A stretch of DNA of 64,000 bases from Hydra vulgaris (lineage: Eukaryota > Cnidaria > Hydrozoa > Anthoathecata > Hydridae), in assembly GCF_038396675.1 (NCBI RefSeq), contig NC_088930.1, positions 32,594,001 to 32,658,000 of the forward strand, given 5' to 3'. The translations under genes were made by a program, and so were the position numbers. Of this stretch, positions 1-50,510 are shown one piece after another (the stretch's first letter is position 1; every line of letters begins with the position of its first letter). The notes beneath the pieces were generated by a model. It saw only the letters and a list, made by a program, of their open reading frames with translations, was not told the DNA's origin and ran no database searches.

Positions 1-129
1 AGGTGTATTGTTCGATAAAAGTTTAAACACGATTTAATAAACTAAAACTTTTTATAACGGCAAATAAATGTTATAAATCAAATTTAAGGATGCTGCCGCA
101 TGGCAGTTTGGATGGAAATGTTCCCGCAC

Positions 130-330
130 GGCAGTTTTCAAGTAAAAGTAAAACTGTAAAACTTGAAATATGTTTTAACATTACATAATTTGAAGTTTAC
201 ATAAGTTACATATTTGCACACACTTAAATTTACAATTTCTTATAAAAAAAGTGATGCGACTCTTTCTCGCTATTACCTTGGTTGCAATGGCTGCCAAGAG
301 TTCTGTGTCAAAGGCGCTCGAAGGAGCATT
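130..330 (+). repeat. Dispersed repeat, copy 1 (partner at 19060-19290)
   Basis: The segment with taaaactgtaaaacttga, atgttttaacattacataa and then ctttctcgc..ttggttgcaatggctgccaa reappears in the same order and orientation at 19060-19290. Identity is high but interrupted by small indels. No coding potential is evident. Confidence 0.7.
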
Positions 331-399
331 AATATTACGTTGCTCAATATTTAATATGATATTAAATTGCTCTATATATGATATGATGATTAGACCAAT

Positions 400-625
400 T
401 AAAACGTTAAATATCGACCTAAATTTAAACGCTTTATATCCGTTTAAATCTCTACGCTTTTACACGTTTAATAAGCGTTTAAAAGTATAAATCAAAAATA
501 CGTTTGTATCTCGACGTCTAATAGACGTTTGTTCTAAACGTTATTCTAGATTTTATTCTGAACGGATAAAATGAAACGTTTTGTCTAAACGTTGTTTCGA
601 CGTCAAATAGATTTTCATGTGTTTA
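400..625. other. A+T-rich stretch with clustered CGTTT/AAACG motifs
   Basis: Motifs such as CGTTTAAA, TAAACG and GACGT recur many times in about 225 bases, giving local short-range repetition with frequent CpG in an otherwise CpG-poor region. I see no gene. The remaining sequence to 1290 is featureless. Confidence 0.4.
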
Positions 626-1314
626 TTGAGTAAAAGCATGTTTTATGTTGTTAATCAATTTGATTACTCAAAGTTAGCTACCTTTTTAAGTCAAATCGTT
701 GATTGTGCAGCATATTGTTTAGCATTAAATAGTTACACAGTCTCTTATACATAATGAGTTGCAAAAATTTTAAGAAGCAAGGTAAGAAGGAAATAAATCT
801 GCAATTAAAAACGTTGGTTTTGTCAGCAGACTTAAAAATCGGAGCGGATATATGGTAAACTTTAGTTTTTCTGACACAACGCCTAATTTTAATGAAAGAT
901 AAAAATGATATCAAAGACATACTTAACTATATTCGTATTAACTTTGTTGGTGACCACACTTTTTTTTTTAGACTGCTAAAAGTATTCATTATCTTTATTC
1001 ATCTAGCTCAGATTCAAATTAGATTCTTTCATAATAGTGTTTCTCAATTTTAGATAAGATTCTTCCATAATAGTATTACTCAATTTAAAATACGATTCTA
1101 ACTTTATGGTGCTTGGTAGTATTTTCTTTGTCTTGTTTTAACTTTATTTGCCTTGGTAGAATTTTATTTGCCTTAAATTTTATTTGTCTTGTTCTAATAT
1201 CTTATTTCGTGAGATTCTAAAATAAGATGTTAAAGAGATCAAAAATAAAATAACGTGCTTGATTGATCTGTCGCCTTAAGCTTGTAGAACTTGAAACAGA
1301 ATTGTTTATTCGTT

Positions 1315-1588
1315 TGGGTTACGCCTTTCATTAGAACACATTCTATAAAATCCATTTTGGTTATGCCTTCTATAAGAAAATATTCTGTTAAATTCATTTT
1401 GATTATGTCTTTCATAAGTAAGTATTCTGTTAAATCCATTTTGATTATGCCTTTCATAAGAAAATATTCTGTTAAACCCATTTTGATTATGTCTTTCATA
1501 AGTAAGTATTCTGTTAAATCCATTTTGATTATGCCTTTCATAAGAAAGTATTCTGATAAATCTATTTTGACTATGTCTTTCATATATA
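1315..1588. repeat. 42-bp minisatellite, about 6.5 units
   Basis: A unit of about 42 bases (tattctgttaaatccatttt + gattatgcctttcataag + 4) is tandemly repeated. Alternate units carry AAGTAAG or AAGAAAA, giving an 84-bp higher-order period. Because 42 is divisible by three, a frame stays open on each strand (plus 1291-1599, minus 1583-1239) and encodes 14-residue repeats. Neither has other gene features, so I treat them as by-products of the array. Confidence 0.85.
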
Positions 1589-1599
1589 GCAGTTATTAA

Positions 1600-3846
1600 A
1601 TTTTTAGTAATTATACTATCAAGTAATGTAAGTTTAGGTCTTAGTTATTCTTGTTGAGTTATTTATTGTTGGAATTAGTTATATTGGATACAAGAATCTA
1701 AAAAAAAATTGAACATTTTATTAGAAGCATAAACGAATTTAAGGTTACCATCTAAGTTTAGATGTTTCCATGTTATACTAGTTTTGCTCAAAAAAATGCA
1801 CAACTATGTATTTGCCAATATATAATTGTTTAAATCTTTTTCATGAAAAGATTTAAATTTTTGTAAATAACCAGCTAGTTGTTTATAAATAGAAACAATT
1901 ACAATATTTTTGGTTCCGTTGTTCATTTTCTCAATGCACAACGACTCACTTTTTTTTTTATTATCACTGAGACCATTTCGTAAAAAAAGAAGTTATTTAA
2001 TTTGTGGATAAAAATACCACCACTACAGCGCAATTCAGACGCGGTTGGTGAACAGATACGTAACTACTTAATTCTAAATTTGAATTTTTTTTTGTTTGAG
2101 CCAACTTTCTGTGAAACAAATTGTTTTAAAATCATGGCTATGTTGACGCATATATACTTTGAGTGTTTATATTCAAAATGGAAAAAAGTAAAGTTAAAAG
2201 TTAACTTAAGAAACACATAAATATGATACAAAGAAAATTTTATTTGTAATTTTGTACAACGATGCTAGTTGTTTTATTTTTTTCTTTAGAAGTAATAATA
2301 CATTTTTTTTAACTTCTTCAACATTTCTTTCTACTGATTTCATTTGCTTTGTATAATCACTTGCATTTAGTTCGACTATATCTAATCTATCACATATAAT
2401 TTTTTAAGCTGACTCATAATGTTTAACACATTTGTTTTCTTGCTGGTTCATCGTTTTCGTCTATATCATTTTAAAATTCTTAAAGAATTTTTTATCTTTT
2501 TATCTTTTATTATTTTTTTAAAATATTAAGAATTTTTAAAAGCTTTGTTTTTACACAATAAAAAAAAAACACGACAAAAAACATTTACTTCACGACAAAA
2601 ATTTCGAACGACACGTTCACATGAAATGGTTGTTTCAATTTATTTTTTTTTTTACAGAAAAAAAAGTTTTTTAATTTTTAGCTGTGTTCGATACTGTATT
2701 TAAGCTGTAAATACATACAAATAGAATGAAATATGCAAGTCAATGGGTTGACAATGACAGCGAGTAGAAAAACAACTACTAATAACAATTAAAAATACAA
2801 TTAATAAAGACTTTTTAGTGCAATATATCTCTACTAGATACTGGGGTTTGTTGTCACGTTAGAAGTATTTAATAAAAATTAATAAAACAGTTTTAACTTA
2901 AATTTATTTTCTTTTTTGCTCTTTCCACCTCAAAACGTTTCCGAATAATTTGATATTCACTATTTCAAAATAAGTGTTCTAGTGACGTGATTCAATAATT
3001 TTTAAAATAAGCGTTACATAGGTGTTCTACAAAGTAGAGTAAAACAATTACTGTATTTCAAACTATTTAAACACATCGGATGAATCTTATCAGTTTTAAA
3101 AAAGAAGGCTTAGCATGTATTTGTCAACAACAGGTTAGGGTTGTTTTGAAACAACTTGACTTTCAAAATACATTTGTGAAAATTTGAGAAAAAAAAGCAG
3201 AGACATAAAAAGAGAAAATGATCAAAATTTTTCTGAATGTTTTCTAAAACTAAAAGTAAACTTTGAAAAGAGAAAAATAATTTGAAGCATGGGTTAGAAG
3301 TCTTAAATTGAGCAGTAAAAATCGTTTTTTGGCATTGTGTCATCGAATAAAATTTTATTTATATTATTATCAAGTCTGATGAGTAAGTACCTTTAACTTA
3401 AATAGTTTTTTCCTTTGTAGCAAGATGCTTCAAAATCATATTCTAATTATTTAGAAGCAAACTAAGGCCAAACAATCAGCAGAATTTATCTTCTGATCAT
3501 CAGAATTTTTTTTTCTTACAAAAGAATGAAATTTTTTTTGTGAAAAAATTTTTTTTTGCTATTAGAAAAAATTATAAATGAGTCCTGTTAAACAAAACTG
3601 CTTTTTTTTAACATCCTAAAAAATAATAAAAATAACATATATGAATTATAATTGCATATATAATTTATAACAAATTGTTTCATTTTTTTGTATTTCTTAA
3701 CAATAAGAGGGTACTAATGCTGCTTATGCATTTTATCTCTTACTAGTTACTACATACAAAATTGTGCACTTCTCTTTTTATTAGCTTATTATTGTTCTTA
3801 CCATGGTCAACATTATACTTTAAGTTTAAATGGTGTCTCCTTCCTA
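1600..3846. other. Intergenic A+T-rich sequence, nothing recognised
   Basis: Homopolymer runs and short A/T repeats only. The few open frames are short, A/T-driven and without recognisable motifs. Confidence 0.5.
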
Positions 3847-4186
3847 GTATACCTATTTTCATTTTCTGTATGCCCAACGCATGGGAATTGACTTCATACA
3901 AGGCCTATGACAAAAAGATCAGTGCTTATCTGCTGTTCTATATGCAAAGAGCAAGATAAAATTTCAATGCCGTTTTAATTGCAAATCATCTATAGATAAT
4001 TATTAATTGTTAATTCAACTAAAAATTTAAAAATTATCTTTAGATGATTTGCAATTAAAATAGCTGTGAAATTTTATCTTGCTCTTTGCATATAGAACAG
4101 CAGATGAGCTCTGATCTTTTTGTCATAGGCCTTGTATGAAGTCAATTCCCATGCGTTGGGCATACAGAAAATGAAAATAGGTATAC
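3847..4186. mobile_element. Foldback MITE with TA target site
   Basis: Two arms of about 150 bases (3847 to ~4003 and ~4030 to 4186) are near-perfect reverse complements. Both begin at GTATACCTATTTTC and run through TGCCCAACGCATGGG, AGGCCTATGAC and GCAAGATAAAATTT. They are separated by a loop of about 27 bases. Both outer ends are flanked by TA. It has no coding capacity and would snap back into one long hairpin. Confidence 0.8.
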
Positions 4187-5409
4187 TATTTTCATTTTCT
4201 GTATATAATAAAGTTGTTTTTAATATAATAGAGTTGTTTTTAAAATGATACTAGAGCGCACCTTTTAAAACCCTTCCTTTTTTTAGTAAGGTAAAAAAGA
4301 AAGTGTCATGTTTGTCTTCACAACTTTTTCTTACAGCCCTATAAACAGAGGCGATTTCTAGGGTAGTGTTTTACCTCCTCCCCCACCAACAATTTGAAGT
4401 GGATTGAGGATCGAACACTTTAACTCCTGTTAGTTTTTACTTTAAATTTACCCGTTGGGTCACGTGTATACTACACATCACTCTTAATGCTCTGAATTAG
4501 AAAATAAGTTACAGTAGAAAGTTCTAGGCTAATTTTTTTTATTTAGATCTCTTTAATGAATTTGACTATTCTTTTTTTTGGTGGTTATTAAGGTGCTCCA
4601 CAAATTTACACGGTCTAATCACAGAGCACTTATCAATGTCGCTTATTGGGCTAGAGTCGGCGTCGCACCTCGGACATCTAGGTTCTGAACCAAAACTCCA
4701 AAATTTTAATAATTGTCTAAGATGTAATATTTCTGTTTTTAAATAAAAATAAATAGTTTTAAAACTCTTCTTAAATAGCTTTTAACATTCAGTGATTAAA
4801 ATCAGTTATAAATTTGGAGGGAAAAAGTATTTAAACAACCGCATAATCAACGCAAACTTAACCGTGCATTAATCGCAAACTAAACAGATTGATTAAAAAA
4901 TAATAATACTCAATTTAATCATTTTACTTTATTTGACTTTTCGAAAAACACCTTTTTTTTAACTTTATTTTATCTCGTGATTCTACAGAAAAAAAAGTTT
5001 CACAATTAGGGACAAGTCTTAAACATATTCAAGTTAAGTGAAACATACTTTTTCTCGTTTTCAGACTTTCAAAGTTAAAGTTACTATCAAAACCACTAGA
5101 GAATTCAAATGAACTTTTTTTCTTCACTGATGAATTAATTCCAAAAAGTAAAGATTAAAAAAAAAAAATTAGTTTCACCTTTTAGTTAATATGCAATACT
5201 ACAAAAAAAGGTCACTGGCCTAACACACTGGCTTTTTAGTTGTTATTTCAACTTTTGTATTTATAAACATCCAACAACCAACTTTTCAAAGAAAAAAAAC
5301 ATTTCTTGTAAAAAAAAATCATATTTGATCTTGAAATTTGGTAAGTTTATAAATACATTCTTCAGAGTATCAGCTGTGTATTTTCTATTACTAATTTTAG
5401 CTACTTCTA
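4187..5409. other. SLC35B1 3' flank / probable 3' UTR
   Basis: Non-coding sequence downstream of the SLC35B1 stop. An AATAAA on the minus strand at 4969-4964 is a candidate poly(A) signal about 440 bases after the stop. The stretch 4310-4480 resembles transposon terminal sequence (C-rich run, frequent CpG) but could not be bounded. Confidence 0.4.
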
Positions 5410-44826
<39,417 letters not shown>

Positions 44827-46460
44827 TTTGAAATTTGAAAAATATGCTGTTTTGTATTTATTTTCACGGTTAATTGTAGGAATATCCAAAATTACTTCTT
44901 TTTGAATAACCATGTCATTTTTGAATTGTTTTCAAGGTATTCCGCGAAACCGCTACTTTGTTAGACATACGGTTAATAAAATGTTAAAACTCGTTTTTCA
45001 ATGGCTATTTTTTTATCGTTTAGTTGCCGGTGTTGGTTGTAATAAAAACTACACTTCTTGATAAGCGATTGGTAAACGATTAACTTGGATCTCGCGGTCC
45101 GAATTGTAGACGTGTTTCAGACTTCAGGGTATGCCATAAGTCTCACGGTTAAATTACGAACTTCATGCTAAGTGCCACTGAGTTGATCACAACTGCCAAA
45201 TTAGAATTTTGTTTTTAGGAGCATAAAAACCAAGCTACTTAAATTAGAAAAGGTTGGTAGTTATCAGCAAAATTTTAATCAAGAAATTTTATTTGTGGTG
45301 GCAGACAGTTGAATCGTGACAAGGAATTAGCTTATACATTGATTCTAAATATAGTATTTGTTCTTATAAACAGATGCAATAATGGTCTATAAATACAGGG
45401 TATCTAGTACTTCTATCTTATTATAGTCTATGCGTGTCAAAAAAAATATGTAACCCACTAAATGAACTAATTTCTGTTATAAAAACACGTGTTGAAATTA
45501 ACCTCCAAGCCATACCTGATTAAATTTTGTTTCCACATTTCCGGATCTATGAGGCTTGAGATAAAACAATTTGAAAAATAAAAACTATAGGAGACGGCCT
45601 ATAAAAACACTTTTTATAACATATGATTTCTCCGCAACTTTTTTACTTATAACTTAGTTTTCAATACATTAAAGAAATATTAATCTGAAGTACATAACAC
45701 TATCAATAACTCAATTTTTTCAAAAAAGTGGAGAAAAAACAAGATAATTCAAACGTCGCGAAATTAAGTTTATTATTTTTTTTTTTTAAAGAAACAAATG
45801 TATTTACTTTAATAGAAATTAACAGTGATTTAAAGAAGTATGTCAACATCAAAACTTACAAACTAATTATATTCATAGCAATAAAATCACAGAACAAAAT
45901 ATTTTTTGTGCGTCAATTGTACAACAAAGTTTATGTTAATAAACTTTGTTGTACAATTAATATAAAAAATTTGCGGAAATAGAATCAAATTAGTTTCTGA
46001 AAAAAGTGTAGTAAAGTGTAGTACAAGGTTGTAAAACTGTTGTGTATCATTTCTAAAAGTATTGGAAACGGCTAGTAAAAAGTTTTTACTATTTTTACAG
46101 GTAAAGGAACCTTAGGATTCTAGGTGTTTTTTAAGACTCTGCTAAATTCAAAATATTTGGGAAGATACTCAATATTTATATAGAAAAATCTTTTAGATTT
46201 TTGCATTAAATTTTTATTATTCAGGCAGTACTTTTAAATGTTTGTTACACTAAAGGATAAGATCTTCAGAATTCAAGAAGAATGAAATATAATTTCTAAA
46301 AAAACCTTTTAGGATTTTTTCCCTATAATTTCACTATTAGGGTAGGGCAAGAATCCCCTCCTTAATTAACTTATTTGTAGATGACAAACACTTTTACATT
46401 TTCGTTTCTTGAAAGGTGATGAAGTAAGATTTTCAGCGGACACAGCTTTTTTTTTTCGTT
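44827..46460. other. Upstream flank of SLC35B1
   Basis: Presumed promoter side of SLC35B1. No recognisable TATA/initiator arrangement stands out from the A/T background. It contains the perfect hairpin listed separately and otherwise no supported feature. Confidence 0.4.
45915..45958. repeat. Perfect 19-bp inverted repeat with 6-base loop
   Basis: AATTGTACAACAAAGTTTA, loop tgttaa, then its exact complement. No surrounding element was bounded. Confidence 0.75.
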
Positions 46461-46463
46461 ATC

Positions 46464-46745
46464 TTAATACAGCAATTTTGGGACGCGGGGAAATCTTTCT
46501 AAAATTTCAGAGACAGAATTAGAGCCAATATACTCATCAACAACTGGCAAAAATAATATTTTCTTATGCTGTAGAACTACGACATATAACTGTGGTGTTT
46601 CTTTAGTAAAAATAGCCTTCAATTTTGCAGCAGCAATTGTTGTGCTCAAAACAACTCCCGACTGTTTTTGTGTAACAAGGGGTAAATCAGATAAAAGAAG
46701 TGGTTGTTGATAGATTTTCAATGGCTTAGCTTCCTTGGTAAACAA
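46464..46745 (-). pseudogene. Unrecognised open frame, possibly part of the neighbouring P-like relic
   Basis: Ninety-three residues with ordinary amino-acid composition (IYQQPLLLSDLPLVTQKQSG, LYVVVLQHKKILFLPVVDEY) and a C-terminal ILERFPRVPKLLY. It lies in the same sense and just downstream of the P-element-like relic. I do not recognise the family and cannot tell whether it belongs to that element. Confidence 0.3.
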
Positions 46746-47727
46746 AGCTGCGTCAAAGCGAAAGCAGAAACTTCAGCATTATATTTTAAAATGCTAAAGT
46801 TTCGAAAAAACCATAAATTTAACATATTTAGTAACATCAAAGTTTGTATCAAAGTTTTTAAAATATTTAAGATATGGATTAAAATACTAAATTTTTTACC
46901 AAAATCACTAAACAAACAGAAAATATAAGTAACTTAGAGTTGTAGAGTTTTCATAAGTAAAAAACACACACAATAAGTTTACTTTGAAAGCTTTAAGATC
47001 TTTTGTTGTGACTTTTTAGATGACCTTGGTGCATATAAATTGACATAGTTTTTTAAAAAAAAAAATTTTAACAAAAGTTGCACATTGATAAAACATGTGC
47101 CTCCAGATCCTTGTCAAGTTTTCCAAACATTTTTTCTAATGGGTCAGTTGTAAATTTTCCCAGTATTATATAGTTAAAAGATTTTGCAACAAAAACTTTG
47201 TAAGGGCTACTAAACCACGACACATATAAGCTAAGGCTGCACCTGTATCTTTGGTGAACTGGTATTGTCTGCTGCCTTGTTTGCTAGTCATTTGTTTTGC
47301 CATTGTTGCAAGACTAAAAATTGTTGCAAATCATTGTTGCAAGAGTAAAAATGATAGTCTAGCATCTTCTGAAGTTGATATAACTGCTCTATCTGGATCT
47401 TTATATTGAATCAGGGCCGGATTTAGATATGTGGAGGCCCTGGGCATATATTTTGTGGAGGCCCACTCCACCTTAAAAACACAAAAAAGATAACTCTATA
47501 TATTTTTAATAATAGTAATGTGCATTTCTCAAGCATTTTTAATTAACATAGTTGAGCCATATAGTTAAATAAAACACTCTACCTTAAAAGCACAAAAAGG
47601 TAGCATTCTTATTCATAATAATGTGAAACATTTATATTTCACTAATAAACAAGCAAATAGTTAAACACAATTAATACGCAAAGTCGAAGATATCTGGAGA
47701 AGGGAAACGAATGAATTGAAATTATAA

Positions 47728-50237
47728 TTACAAGCCCGGCACTTTACGAGACTTCATCTTTGCGAAGTCTTGAATCAATTGGTTAAAGTCAATCTCTCTG
47801 AGAATATCATATTCAGTACTCATTAAAGTTAGAAAACTAAGCTTATCATGAGTCATTGTAGTGCGGAGTCGATTCTTTATGAACTTTATTTTACTGAACG
47901 AACGTTCCCCAGAACAGTTTGTGATCATTAGGACCAAGTTCTTAACATTATCTCAACATTTGGAAATGTATCCACAACTTACTTCTTCAGCAATAGTTTG
48001 TAAAGAAAATGTTCTCTTCCAATGTTATCATCTTCTTTAAGAAGAAATTCAGCGAAGAAAACTGTAAACTGCACAAGCTCACCACTAAGTGCTGGATCTA
48101 AATCATTCTTATATTCATCAACCAATTTTCTTGCCGCTGCTTCTATCTCATTGCACTCCAGTGAATCCAGTTTTCTCAAAAAACCGAAAAGAGAACAGGT
48201 ATTCTCATATGCTTTTAAGCGTTGGTTCAAAGAGGTTTGATATTAATCTATAAGGGAGAAAGTTCTGAACCCGAAATTTTTCAGATGCCGTAAGTCTAAC
48301 TTCTCCTGATCCTCCATAATCTAATGAGTGAGCCGCGCGCTTTGATAACGCTCGCGTGCTTTTACATATTCATTAGTTCCAGACATCTTCTTCCCTTTTT
48401 CCTCATAATCACGAAAATGCTCTCGTTTTTCACTCACAAAACACTGCAGAGACTTCAGTGCTGCTATGGCTGTGTTCAGATCGAGTTTGGGATCTTGTAG
48501 TATATGACTTGTAGCATTACTTCAAGCAAGAATGTCTTTCCAAAATGCAGCATAGATACCAGTTTCCAGTTTGCACATCTTGCCATGAAGACCATTTGCC
48601 TCGGAACGTGCTTTAGGTGTTTTATTTTCATTCTCCGATATATTTTGAAGTGTATTGCGGAAAGGATGATATCCAACGATGAGAGCTTTTACTGAATCGG
48701 ATCGGCAGGACCATCGTGTTGTAGATATCCTTTTCGGTACATGCACCCAACCAGATTCCACACTTTTTAGAGAGTCTGTGAGAAGTGCATAACGATTTGT
48801 GGAAGCTGTGAAGAATACATACAGTGCTTCGAGAAAGTCATAAAAGGCTACTGCTGAAGCACAGCATTCGCTTACTGCTATTTGAACCAGATTTAGTGAA
48901 TGTCCAGCACAGGGTATCCAAGTTGCGTGATGATTTACAGCTGACACTTTAGCTTGAAGGCCATTGTATCTCCCACTCATAGCTGAAGCGTTATCGTAAA
49001 ATTGCCCAGGACAATTCTGAATGTCAATGTCATGGTCTTCAAGGAAATTCATTAATCCACGAAACATTTCTTCCGCTTTGTGTCCTTGATTCGGCAAAAG
49101 TTTCACGAATCTTTCAACTGGTCTATCTTGTTCCATATATCTGAATTTTAGAGTTAGTTGATCAACATGACCTTCATCAGCAGTAGAATCAAGAGACACT
49201 GAATAGTATTTCGACAATTTTAAACGTGAAATGATTTCGTTTAAAACTCGATTGCCCATTAGTCTAACAAGTTCTTCCCAAACAGTAGATGACAAATAGT
49301 TTGTTTGACCAGAACCACGATTGGCAAGATTTTTTATGTGTTGTCCTAAGAAATTATCGTATTCTGCCAAAAGTTCTAGTAACCCTAAATAATTGCCATT
49401 GTTAGGCGATCCAATCATTTCATTATCTCCACGAAGAGCGAGGCCTCGTTCACATACAAACTTAAGCACACTGATTAGTCGTTTAAGCAGACTACGCCAA
49501 TAATGTTCATGTCGATCCATTTCATGAGCAAGTTCAGAGTCTATACGTCCAGCTTTTTTAGCACAACTTGCTGTTTTCCAAACAGCTTCAATATGATCTT
49601 TGGATTGCTCGTGTGAACTGAGTCAATCCGTTGCATGTTTCCAATCACAGAAACCATCGTGTGTTAATTGGGATCTCACAGTGCTCATTAACTTACAGAA
49701 AAAACAGTAAACTCGACCATTTGCCGGAGAAAAGCAAATTCAAGAACGTTTTACAACTTCTCCATTATGATTCGATTGCTGAAACATTGTTGGCGTACAT
49801 TTCCGACTGACGTTGTTTGCAGCTTTCTGGATTGCTGATTTATCATTCAAAGACTTGACATCACTTGTTAGAGATCCGTAAGGCTTCTGCCTGCCCAGTA
49901 ATTGATAAATTCTGCAGCAATTTTTTCTGGCCACCTGCTGATGTCATCCGCTTGTATATTCACTTGACTGCCTTGACATTCAGGCAATTCTTGCTCTAAA
50001 GCAATGTCTGTTTTCTCAACATTCTGGCTGTCCTTGGTATTTTTGTAAGCAATAGACATACTGCATGATGAAGCTGGTGTCTCATTTTCTGTAGCTGATT
50101 GACCAATTATAAATTCGAGTAATTCGAGGTGTTTTGTTCAATTCTCGAGTCTCTCGTTCAGAACGATCCTTTGATGCTTTCCTTTTTGCAGCACCATTTT
50201 GAAAATGTCGTGGACCTTTGTGTCTGTCAGTGTCCAT
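47728..50237 (-). pseudogene. hAT transposase, TTF-zinc-finger/ZMYM1-like, mildly decayed
   Basis: A likely start ATG lies at 50237 (MDTDRHKGPRHFQNGAAKRK). A TTF-type zinc finger follows at about 49760-49560 (PANGRVYCFFCKL, HEQSKDH). The 332-residue frame 49520-48522 holds the hAT/DUF4371 core: YYSVSLDSTADEGHVDQLTL, GQFYDNASAMSGRYNGLQAK, WIPCAGHSLNLVQIA, STTRWSCRSDSVKAL. The C-terminal dimerisation part is at 47937-47728 (NCSGERSFSKIKFIKNRLRT). The first two motifs include the conserved D and the GxDNA-like segment. Only a few stops or frameshifts separate the pieces, so it is among the least decayed elements here. Confidence 0.85.
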
Positions 50238-50384
50238 TAAGTTTATCTAAATATAAATTAAAATAAATATTACAAAAATCAAAAGCTTATTTAATTATTA
50301 TTTTCCTAAAAAATACATTACATTATAAAAAATCATTATAAAATAGGAATATTGCATCTGAATGTTTAAAAAATTGGGAATGGA

Positions 50385-50510
50385 AGGCTTGGAAGTATAA
50401 CGGCAAAACAACAAATGCTTTTGTTAATGTCTCATTCAATAATATGTTTTACAAAGTTTATTATTAAACTTATTTTATAATGTTTATTTATGATAAGAAC
50501 CATTATTCAA
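50385..50510. mobile_element. Fragment of the TTAA-element family
   Basis: ggcaaaacaacaaatgcttt, tctcattcaataat and aatgtttat.tatgata correspond, in inverted order, to the left arm of the element at 20725-21737. It is a solo arm fragment within the hAT element. A third terminal remnant (gcacttgggaatccctttaa) is at 25750. Confidence 0.65.

Noticed and set aside
1315-1588. CRISPR array
   Set aside because: The repeats are contiguous with no spacers, in a eukaryotic context.
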